A DNA stretch of 64,000 nt from Chrysopilus asiliformis (lineage: Eukaryota > Arthropoda > Insecta > Diptera > Rhagionidae). The position numbers and the translations under genes are program-made. The first letter of the stretch is position 1. The number at the start of each line of letters is the position of its first letter. The notes beneath the pieces are model-generated. The model was not told where the DNA came from. It did not search any database and worked only from the letters and a program-made list of their open reading frames with translations. Location of the stretch: NCBI GenBank assembly GCA_964034945.1, contig OZ035962.1:105906034-105970033 (forward strand). Reading direction: 5' to 3'. This document shows, piece after piece, positions 23,602 to 35,600 of the stretch.

Positions 23602-26600
23602 CTGTAGAATAAAAAAAAAATGAATGAGAAAATGGTAATGAAAGTAACTGCTTCTTATGAGTATTTTTAATGGTGCTTTGGTTTTTATGAAATTTATTCT
23701 TACTTTTTTTTTAAAACCCATTTTTTACGTTAATAAAGAAAAGTCGTGAAATTCTTGAAAAACCAAAGATATTTTTATTTGTACAAATAACTCAAAAGTC
23801 AACTGGATTTTTTCACTGTTTATTAGCTAATAATTTTCATATGCAGATACTAGACAAACTTGTTAACTTCAATATTTATATTAATAAGATGGTGGAAAGT
23901 TTTCTATATATATACAAACTTTGCAGGGCCTGGAGCATCTGTGCTTAGACGTTAAAACGTTTTTAAAATTCATTATCAAAACTTTTTTAAAAGCTAAAGA
24001 AAACTCGTAAATGAAATCTCATTTGAAATGCTAATATGTTTTGGAATGAGACGGTGGCCTAGGTTTTTCAGAGGGACGTGTGGCTGTCTACTCACATCGA
24101 AAACATAATGCGACAGAATATACTGCAGAGTATTCACCCACACTGATTTCCACACGGTACAGTTCTGAATTATCCACACTAAAAAAATGCGGGTAGGTAT
24201 TTTGCAGATAAATGTTTAAATGGAAAGAAACGAGAGAATGGCGGGAGCGAATTATCCTAAATACCTATTTTATTAATTTAATATTTTATGTTGTTCATGC
24301 GTACAGATTATCCTCGTAGATAATATTGGGTTGAATTGCAGCCAAAGTACTTGTACTTTAAAAGCAAAAATTCTATTAATAACAGATTTCTCACCATAAA
24401 ATGTGCAAAATGTCTGCATACTTCCTCATAAAAATAAAGAAATTTAAGAATAGTAAAGAAGGATTTGGAAAATTGGAAAAATTCAGAAAATTCAATAAAT
24501 CCGAATACAATTTTTTGCCAAAATACAAGATGATTGAGGTGGGGTTTGAAAAATGAAATTTAAGGGTGGCGGTAGTAGGGGTACAGGCAATTGACACAAA
24601 ACATAAATTACCTTAGAGGCTACCAAACTTTTTTTTATCTGCCGATGGGCTTAAAGAGGAGGGGAAATTTAACGCATAAACTGAACCAATTTCGAATGAT
24701 CAGCAAACTGAGAGATAGACATACAATGTTATTTTTATGACCTAGAATGTGGAGCCGTCGGGGCTGGGTTAAAGTATTTTGTACACGTTTTTGGAATACG
24801 AAGAAATAGGACAGAAAAAAGTTTACTAAAAACTTTAGAGAAAATAGATTTTCCTTGAGCTTTGGGTAAAAAATTCAAAATTTTAATATTAGGTTCGTGA
24901 GTAATGACCACCAAAACTCTCTGAAATTTCCCGAGAGAGAAAATATTGATTTATTTAACAGATTCGCGTTATTCTTCCATACTCTTCACGAATTTTCCAC
25001 AAGATAGGATAGTACAATTGCTTTTGCGTCCTCAAAGACATTTTTGGCATAATTTATAAGAATTTAGGTAATTTGCCAGGTAGTTTTTAAATGGTAAACA
25101 GATTCTCTAGCAATTAGTGGTATAGGTTTTCTACCATTAATTTCTGTGGAAATCAATTTCATGTGATGATTTTTTTTTGTTGGTTCCTAATTCACTTCGA
25201 GTCTTTAAAAATATATAAATAGTAGCGCAACTTTTTTGATTTTTATACAAAACTGCATAGTAGTAGCTCTCGATTAAAAGTAGAATTATTTGAATCAGTT
25301 CGGCAAAACTCCATAACTAAGAATGTATGGAAATTCTATTTTTTAAAGATTAAAAAAAAACATTAAGGGTATTCACAGTCCTCTTTTAAATTGCGAGTAA
25401 TTTTACCGCTCGGTAATTCAGTCAAATTTAACAGATTTTTACCGAGACGGTAATTTGGTTCATGTAAAAATGAATTACCGGATTCGGTAATTGTAGACAT
25501 GCCTTGAGTCGTGTTTTCCGGCCCGGTTATTCGGTATCAAGAATCAACCGCGAGTGGCGTTAGTAATGTTTTTAGTTGTAAAATTTTCTCGCTATTTTTT
25601 TGTTAATCTCATCGGATTGCAAATTTTTTCAATTTTGATAGCCGTTGCCACAATAGAAATTCAAAAGAATACATCAAACATGGATTTAAAGGTATGTGAC
25701 ATATTTTACAATCAAATTCGCAGTTCATGATTTGGTCACGTATCCAATAAAAGCGCTGTTCTCAAATCTGTGCTGTGGGATGTTCACAGCAGAATATTTT
25801 CAGTCTTTTAATATTACCGAAAACACCGAATACCCAAAATAAAAAGAGGACTGTGAATACCCTTATTATAATAATAGGCTTATGTGATTGTCTCTCTGTA
25901 GGGGTTGGATCGCGAAGTGATTAGAGGCAAAGTCCCATAACGCTTATAAAAAAACAAAGCAATTTATATTCCACTTGAATAAAGCATAGTTTCAAATTTT
26001 CATTTTTAGATATTTAGAGGGGGCAGGAGCAGAAACAACCATAACGACATAAAACAATCTCAAATCAGAAGAATTTAAGTGACAAGCAGTAACAAATATA
26101 TTTGAGTTCCTCTTTTTTAAATCAATACCATTTTTTTTTCATTGAATTGACCTACATATAAGACATTCATTTCACTATACTTTAACCAATTTTCAAAATG
26201 TGGCTATGCGAATAAGGGAAATTAATCCATTAAAGAACCCATTTAAATCCGACTGGAATCGAATATCTGTACCCGAATTTCGTATCAATATTGATAATAA
26301 AACAGACGGTTTCCTTCGTTTCAATGAAACAACGTAAATTATTCAATTCATGTACACACACATTTCAATTCAATAGAGACATTATTCGGTAATGAAATTA
26401 AGCGAACGTCACAATTTTGTAGAATAGTTTTTAGAATGTTGTCATGATAATTTAGGTTTATATTTCAATCCAAATGGATGGGATATTTACGACCGATGGA
26501 AAATATTTCAATCAAAATGTGTATCTATACAAAGAAAATTCAGGAGAAATTATTTCACTTGATTTTCTTTATTTTGTAGATATGTTTTCTTTTTCAAAAA

Positions 26601-29600
26601 GTCTTCACTTGTAAAATCCACAAGGTTTGTATATTTTCAATAAATATCATACTTTCAAAGGAAAATATCATTTTCGAGTTGACTTTTCACTACGAAACTT
26701 AAGTGTTTTTATCACAAGTGCCGATCTTAACTTTTGTGAAACTCAAAGTGTTATTTATTGAACCCTTAATTTTTGTAATAATAAATAATGTAAAAAGATG
26801 GAAAATCTTTAACATATACATCTACACGTACATATGAGGATTATAAGAAGAAGTTGATATTAATTTTCGCTGAGAAAAGGACATTGGCCCGATTTTCAAT
26901 GGCAAATACTTAAATTTGATCAAATCAGCAAGATATTGGTCGGCCACGGAACCCTTTTCAATTTCAATTCTCGACATTGGTCAAGATAATGATGAAAATC
27001 TGAGAAAAACATTTTTCAGCGAAGTCAACCAATTCAAATTACGTTTTCTATATTTATAGATGGGATTTCTTAATAACAGTAACCAGTTTTTGGTCCTTTG
27101 AGATGAATTTGAAAATATGCTGAACTTCAATATTTACCTTTGATAAATATTCATACTAGTGCTATAAAAGACTCAGGAGTAATCTGAATCTAGCTATCAG
27201 TCGATATGAAGGCAAAGTCAATATTAAAGAAAAAATACGGTCGAATGGAGAATAACTAGAATATTCGAGTATTTGATGCAATGTGGTCATTTTTTTTTTT
27301 GGAAAACGAGATTAGTATGTGATGCAATGTGTAATCAATTTTTATTGTAAATTCAAATTCAGCAGAATTTTTAATCAAAATTTTTAAATTGAAAAAAAAG
27401 AAAACCAATCAATCAAAAATTCAAAAAAAAAAGATGTCGCATCAGTACTTTATCACATTGTCTACAATACAGTTTTGCAATCGATGGATCGGGGAGTCGC
27501 CGAACATCTTGCGAGTGTCGTGATGTGTGCTACGACTTTTTCTTATAAAATCAATTTTTTTATAAGAATATACAACACTAATAGATCTAAAAACATAACA
27601 AAAGCTATAATTGCCAATCTGGCAATTATTGGAAACCCGTATGGAGATTTAAGTGAACAGCGTAAAGTTGTATCAAAATTCCACTTTGAAGTCAAACGTT
27701 CCAATTAGATTTTTTAAAATTTATTCCAATCGGATTTTGATGTCTGGGAGATTTATGTAGAATCATATCCTAAATAACTTTTGTTCGTATGGGGGGTACC
27801 CCCCCCCCCCCTAATGGTCCATTTTTGCCCAGAACTTAGCCTCGCATTTTACGAAAAACGGATCTGCGCAAAATTTCAAGTCTCTAGCTCAATCCGTGCA
27901 CCCGCAATCCGCGCCACAGACGGACGGACAGACAGACGGACGGACATGCAAAAATCAATTTTTTTAGTCATTCTAAACACACTGGTGTAATTCATTTTTT
28001 TGTGTGATGACGGGATATTGGCGTTACAAACGGTAAGGCAAAGTTAGTATACCCTTTGGTTTTACCATACGGGTATAAAAAAAAAACAAATGACGGGCAG
28101 CTGATTTTGAAATCTCAACTTTGTTCATTTAAAAAAATAAAAATATTGGCCTACGGCAGCAATCTTATATAGCAGTATTCAACTCAGAATATATTTTCTG
28201 GACGCATTTTCCTAAAATAGTTTTACAACAATCTATCGGCCGCAGTCGAGAAAAAGGGTTGCTGATTCTTTTAAAACAATAAATTTCGAAAAAAGAGTTA
28301 CGCGAGAAAAAAATGTTTCTGAAGAACGCTTTCAAATAGAGGCGCAAGTAAAGTGTGAACTCTGATGGTTTTAAGCGCTCTAAGGTCGGTATGCTTGAGA
28401 ATTTCGATCCCCGAAAAAGGATCTTAGTTTTTTACTCGTCCAAATAAGATTTAATAAAGGTTAACATTTTTATGGAGCACGATATTCATAGTTACGCCCT
28501 TTTCTTTATTCCTTAAGTTTCCAAATATTAAAAAAGTATCAAAAATATTTTCATGTATTCCAGAGTAGCCATGATAATTTAGGCGAGCAAAAGTGGTCCA
28601 GTCACATAATCGACTTTTTGGAGCTTTTCCACTTTTGTACTATTATTGACTGTAAATTCTCTGGAAAAAAAATTGGGTGGACTTTATTTCTCGATGTTAA
28701 AATATTCTATTGTGCATCTAAACATTTTTATCTAAAAACTCACTCGCAATAGTGGTTCAAACACGATTTCGATATGTGGGTTGGACCACTTTTGCTATCA
28801 ACGCCTCAATTGATGTAATCATTTAGCGATTTCGCAAAGTCGGCGTTGGCGTGGTAAGCAGAGTGGTAAACTTTGTCCTTTTGGGTTTTGGGAATCAATT
28901 CGACACGGGGAATTAATTTATTAATACATTTAAAATACTAGCGAGAAATTTTGTAGCATCCAGGGGTTTCGTCAGTTAGGAGGTTAGACCGGGTTCAATG
29001 TCGCACCAGGGTATTTTTTTTTAATTTTAATATGTTAACATCTAGATTTTAAATAATTTACAATTTTTACTTACCATTGGTGGATATGAAAGATATCGAT
29101 CGCTATTCATATTATAATATGAGCCATCTAAAGGCGGTGCGGGCGATGGGGACGGAATATAAGTTCCTTTCGAAACAAGCATTTGATCATCTCTCGCACG
29201 GTTATCCATAATTGTTGCACTATTATTGTGTCTCGGATGTGGCAGTGTCCGGGTATTGACTAAGGACACAATAGATAAAAAAATTTAATTAATATAAGAA
29301 ATTTCTGTACAGGATTTATAAGGATTTATAAAAATTTACAGGATTTATAATAGGGTTGTATGTTAGGTGGTTTACGCGATTATATTTAAGGCTTTCAATT
29401 TTGGATTTTAAAAGGTGAAGGACTGAATTTTCTTTTAAAAAGAAAAAAAAACCTCGAACGACATTTATTAAAAGGTGAAAAATTGGTGAAATTTTAAATT
29501 GGAAAAATAAAAGAAAAATCAAGTGGGCTGCAATTTGAAAAAAAAAATCAAGTAGAATTGCTTTTTTCGGTTTTGAATAGAATTCAAGCGAAACGCGTTG

Positions 29601-32600
29601 CAATACCTAATTCAAGCAATTTTATTTTTTTAAATTTATAAAAGAAAATATTTCATTATATCTGAATTTCTAACCAACTCTGCAATAAATAAAAACGTTA
29701 TACACATGTATAAACTTGCCCGAAAAATTGTTTAAGGATGATAAAGAGCTTTGGCACTTCTAGCATAGCATATCAAAGTTCAGAGGAATTTTTCATTCGT
29801 GTTTTTAACCAGATCAAGGTTCTGGGTGAAGTTGTTCGTTTAAAAAATGTCAGTACCTTAGTGTAAGCATTTCTTTGTCATATATTTTATTGGCTTGGCA
29901 GTCGCTTTTAAAAACTTTTCTATGTACTGAATGACAAGAAATTTTTCTTCTGTCGGTCCTTAAAATGGCCACCAGTCCGGTTAAACCCAAAGATCCACAA
30001 CAAGCAAAAAAAAAAACAACATTCTGTGAAAGATTGTTGGAGGGCAGAAAAAAAGCACTGTGGAATACAGACAACAATAAAAACAAAAGGACTGCTAGAT
30101 CATTGAGAATGATGAACCAGTTTCTTTCATTTTCTTTATATATGTATTTATTGTCATCTGGAAGCAAATTTTCTTTTCTATACTAGCTAGCTCTACCCTA
30201 AAGATAATATATATATATAGTAAAGTTCATCAATGTGTCCCGTTCGAGCTTTTCTCATTGCTTCGTTCCTTGTGCCAGAGAAAAAAGAAAAAAACAACCC
30301 TTAAAGAAGTTAATATGGGAAATGTTTTTTATTTTATAGCAGAGAATATACTACAACACCTACGGAGAGCTGTTTAAATATATGCATATCGACATCATAA
30401 GATATTATAATATTGTGAATTATATTGTCACTTATTATTTTTTTTGTATATATTTTCAATAGTCGAATGTCCCATTTTTACTGTCTTGTATTTTATTTCG
30501 TATATATTTGTATTATTAGACACACATCATTAGATCTTTCCACAAAAGTGGATGCTTCTCTCCCACAAAAATAATAATAATACAGGAAAACCTGTATAAG
30601 CCGGACTCGCACGGGACCGGGAAATTTGTCCGGGTTAGGCAGGTTCCGGCTTATCCAGGCTCATTTTGTATGGAAAACGTCTCACGGGACTTTTAAAACT
30701 GTCCGGCTTAGGCAGGTTTCCGGCTTATACAGGGTCCGGCTTATACAGGTTTGACTGTAATATATAATTATAATTGTATAACAATATACAATTATATACA
30801 CATAGCAAATCTTGTTGCTATAAGAGTAGAAGAAAAAAAAATCAACAGGATATACCACAGCTATTTTTCTTGACATCCGTTTCGGACTTATTCGATTCGG
30901 TTCTGGTATCTGCAAGGTTTTATATCCTTGTTCTCGTACCTAAGCTAGCATTTCATAGAATCGCCCTTACATAACAGTACTATATTTATATACATATAAA
31001 TATATATAACAATTGTACTTGGAAATCTAATTCCAACTCTTAGCTCCACGTATATTTTTTTATATTTTCTATAGGTTTGAAGTTTGCGTATTGAAGGCGT
31101 AGAACGAGAGATCGTATATTTTTACACGTATATACCGAGACGAATATAAAATTGAGGATACACAACCATATACATTCAACTTGTCTACGAAATTATATAT
31201 CAAGGCTTTGTTTTTATAACAAGTAAAGGGAATGTTTTTCTTAGTTAAGTACACAGAGCAGCGTCAACATAAAATACAGAAAGCAAGAAAGAAGTACCTG
31301 AATTTGCAGTATTGTTGGAATACAATGATGGCAACGTACCATCCTTCTGATATCTTGGCGGCGGGATGTCTGTGTTCTCAACTAGATATGTTGAGGCTGC
31401 TTTCTTACGTGTCTCATCCTGTAAAAGAAATAAAAACAGAAACAAAAATAAGCAAGGTTATTGTCGTTATCCTTTTTATAAGGGAGACTTTGATAAAATA
31501 AATTTTATCTCACAGGCCGGATGTTTAAACATATGTACATCCATATACGACGACAAATACATCATATATATGTACGTACAACATTCGTATATATAACAAT
31601 ATAATATGGTTGCATTAATTTTATGTTAAATTCTTATTTAGGTCTGTTCTCCTTCTTTCATATTTGTTTAATTGATCAACTAAATTCTTATTAAAAAGTT
31701 GTTGAAATATTGTAATAACATTTTTTTCTCATTTCATCCTCTTTGGATATTTACTTTACTAAAAGTTTACTATAGAGACTGAATTGTTTTTACATTAAAT
31801 TTTTGGCATGTCGTTTTACTCTTAAAAAACGATCAACTTTTGAGAATAAATTAGGAATACAGTAATTTAAAATTTCTTACCATATAATCCGGTTGACTGC
31901 CTTCATTCGAGTAAGAATCACTTTTCTCAGACACACTTGATAAAGTTTCACCAGTTACAGTGTCGTTGTATGAACTAGGCGCATACATTTCAATTGTTGC
32001 TGTTTTGCTATTCTGGCTCGATGCTTCTTTATGCAAGAAGTTTGCAAAAGATCACATTGAGATTTTGTCAAAATTATTTTAGAGTTGGTATCGCAATGTG
32101 AAAGAAAAATGAAAGAATAATTAAAAATTGATTATGAATAAATTATTTCTATATATATATTTTTTTCTATATACAAATATATTTTTAAAAAGCGACAAAT
32201 TAAAAATTAAAAAAAAAGTGATTTTACATAACTTTTCTATACATCAAAATTCAATCGGACTAATGTAATTGCAGACCATGGGTAAATCGCAATACCTATG
32301 CACTAGGGATGTCAAAATTTTGAAAAAACCGGTTTTTAAGACTTCGGTTTAAACCGGGCCGGTTTAACCGGGTCCAAAAAACCGGTTATTACCGAAAAAT
32401 CGTGTTGTTGAAATTGGGTAGGTTAGGTCTTAGACGCAACAAATACAATATAATACAAACAAAAGACGTGAAGTGCCATATAATCCATTAAGAGGCCATA
32501 AATGACACAATATAACATTGTTTTTGGTTTAGAGTGCCTAAAAAGAAGTGTTTCTAACAAATCAGTTGCACGAAAATTAGTTTAAAACTATTTTTCTGTA

Positions 32601-35600
32601 CAAAAAAAATGATCGGTTTTTTTGAACGGTTTTAGGTTTAAAAAAAACACCGCAAAAACCCGGTTAACCGAAGCAAAAACACCGGGTAATCGGTTTAACC
32701 CAGCGTTTCTCAACCTTTCAGTATTCGCGGCCCAATTTTCAATCAAAATTGTCATCGCGCCCCCCCTGCATACAGTAAAATGTATACAATAATAACGTAA
32801 TTTGAGTATTTTGGCGCTAAACCTACACTACTACCCTAATTTTAAACACAAATTACCAAGAAAGCAGTAATTTATTGACATTTGGCAACACCGATCCTCA
32901 GCGTTGACAAAACAAGAATCCGGTGCCTTTTTATTGCTCTTGCGTCATTTTTGCGGTTTCGCGAGAAGTTGTTTTAACCCTGAAATCACAATGAACGCGA
33001 AACCGACGCGAAACTGGCGCAGAAACTGTCAATTAAAAGTTTGGTTCCCACAAATTGTGTGAAGTGAGCACAGTGAACGTATAGAACGCAGCTACAACGT
33101 AACCGCAACGCAAAAGTTTGCAAACTTCTAACTTTGCCGCAGAATTCTGCGTTTACAGTTCATAAAGTGAGGTTGGAAAAATGTCGTTCGAGGGAAAATT
33201 GATAGCCTTAGTGCAAATAACAAAGATAAATACCAACAAAGCAAATTATCGCTTCAAAATTATCCATTTTTGTAATTTTTCCAAGTTTATACCACTTTAT
33301 ATTATGTCACTTGTACTACTTCACGAGCTGCCATTGTGCTCTGCCGCTAGAATTTTGCACATTGCGTGACAGTTCACATCGTTGTAGTTGCGTTGGTTTC
33401 GCGTTCATTGTGCTCCAAGCGTAAGTTAATAAGTTAATTATTAAATATTATGTCGAAATGTATTTTGTTTTGTATGTGGGTATGTACTTTCCTTTCAGCT
33501 TTTTTAAATATTTTGTCTTGGATATGCTCGCGCCCCCCTTAAATGTACTCGCGCCCCCTAGGGTGGCGCGCCCCACAGGTTGAGAATCGCTGGTTTAACC
33601 GGTTCTTTTTTGACATCCCTACTATGCACCCATCAAAAGAAGGCTGAATATTTTAATCTACGACTTAAAGAAACTTAATATAACTTTATGAAGAATGACG
33701 TAGAGACAAAAAGAGATATATTTTGAATAAAATAATTTCTGTGATTAATAGAAAGTTTCCTTTCGCTCAAATTTCCGACTTTCCGCTCTAATTTCCGAAT
33801 TAACAATAAAATACTAACTTCAATTGAATATCGGTACAGAAAAAAAAGACTTCAAGTAATTTGATATTTAGAATATTTTCTATTATTTACTTCTTTGAGA
33901 AACTTTTGTAAACTTTTCTCATTTTGCAGCATACCTTGCATACGTGTATGTTTATCTATGGATGTATTGGGAAAAAAATTCATTAAAAAAAAACTCTAAC
34001 AGCTATAAGAATGTAGAAAGGGGGAAACTGAAGATTCGTATCTTTCACCCATCTTTTCGCACAATTCGTTTCTTCAATTTTCCGGAAAAATAGTTTTATC
34101 TTCAGTTGCCATAAGCCGAATAGACAGTAAGAAATAAAGTTAACCATCTCTTCTGTGTTCCAAGCTTAAAGAGAAAATTGAACATTTTCCAGATGTGTGG
34201 GTATATCTATATAAGGGCATTTGAGAACATTTTATTTTGATATAACATAGACTCATTTAATTAAAAACTTTCTCACTTTTCGGGAAATTACGTGTAGCAA
34301 TGAACGAACACTTTATGTATGTTTGCAGTTTTTGAACCAGAATATGATCTAATTGAATATAATTGGAGAGCATTCTGCATTTCAACAGAAACTTACAAAG
34401 GTTAAGTAGATTTAAGACAAAATATTTTTATCTTTCATTGATATATTCGTCCTTTGAAAATTGTTTTGTCTCATAGGAAAAATGAAAATTAACGTAAGTT
34501 TTATGGTCAGCTTTTATGAAAATTTCTTCGATTGTCAGCGCGATATTACACACGGCAACTTTCGGGCTTATTTAAGCCGGCAACTTTTGGGCTTAATAAG
34601 CCAATGTACTTACATTTGTGGCTTGAATAAGCCAATCCTGTTTGCATATGCTACGCAAGTTTACATATGTGTGTGTGAACTCAAACCATTGAAATTGCTG
34701 CTGCTCATATACTTCCCAAGATCTTTACCTGCTGACGGTCAGAACGAAAATGATTTCTGCCTACACGATTTGTATGTATGCAGATTGTCGATAAGCCATG
34801 ATTTCGAGTGGCAACTTTTCCCTCCTCAGTCGTTTCTCCCAAAAATCGGCTTAAGTAAGCCCGAAAGGTGCCGTGTGTAATATCGCGCTTAATGTTCAGT
34901 CCTTGAAGCATTTTTTTGTACAGGATTTTAAAAGCTATTAGTATTCAACCGTGCAATGCTAAATTAATACAACCTGAATAAAGAAAAAAAAAACACCAAC
35001 CTTTATGCCGTTTTTTAACGATAAACCATGCAATAAGGGCGGCATTCACAATAAAAAGACCTAAAGCGGCCATTGCTATTCCAACTATTACCAAATTCGA
35101 CATTTCGGATTTTTCTACTACTTCAGCTGGCATCGCCTCAAGTTCTTTATCTTAAATAAATAAATAAATAAAATAAACAAATAATAAAGAAAATATAATA
35201 ACTAAACAATAATGAAAATAACACTTGTTTGCAAAAATACGGAAAAAATCATTACTACGTAAATCACTGTGCGCTAAAGGCTAATTAAAATTCGAGAGAT
35301 CTTTTTTTTTATTGTTTTTACCTCGATTGACCCTTTTTTGACTGCGGCGGTGTAAACAACATCCTATTAAAAATATATTAAAAAGTACTATCGTCGTTCC
35401 TGATGCCACCCCAACAAGCACCAACATCCCAGATGCTCTCCCAATAGGGGTAGAACTGGTTGTTGGCGGCCCACCGAGGGATGATGCCGGTTGCGATGGC
35501 GGTGGCGCTTCTTTTATATTCGTAATTAATTTTATCCAAAATGTGCAGCAAATTTTAAAAATGCATGTAAATTGATTTGAAGTTGATTTCGTAAACACAT

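Larger units (their letters stand above)
23602..29074 (-). other. sns: sns intron before the last exon
   Basis: 5.5 kb intron. It holds the second AGGGTATTCACAG element, a (GACR)n copy and a GAGGCGTT-type MITE. The rest is AT-rich with no further exon seen. At 24870-24920 a fragment (TTAGGTTCGTGAGTAATGAC) matches the arm of the hairpin element at 46677. Confidence 0.6.
32304..33621. mobile_element. outer hAT-like element, split by an inner one
   Basis: Ends TAGGGATGTCAAAA and TTTTTTGACATCCCTA are inverted. The flanks are an exact 8-bp duplication, CTATGCAC (32296-32303 and 33622-33629), as hAT transposons make. The interior is rich in AACCGG/CCGGTT palindromes. Without the inner insertion it would be about 418 bp, so it is non-autonomous. 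Confidence 0.9.
32027..35000 (-). other. sns: sns intron carrying nested elements
   Basis: 2,974 bp intron between membrane exon 2 and the juxtamembrane exon. About half is the nested hAT cluster (32296-33629), and 34537-34889 is another MITE. The remainder is AT-rich without features. Confidence 0.6.

Noticed and set aside
29850..30186. Overlapping plus and minus frames of 73 and 105 codons
   Set aside because: Within an sns intron, low-complexity lysine/phenylalanine-rich, no splice-consistent phase with neighbouring exons.
33181..33369. 62-codon frame inside the nested hAT region as a possible transposase remnant
   Set aside because: Too short and without any hAT transposase motif; it lies between the arms of the third-level unit.
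34461..34880. 139-codon plus-strand frame
   Set aside because: Covers the MITE at 34537-34889 and is antisense to an sns intron; no protein family features.
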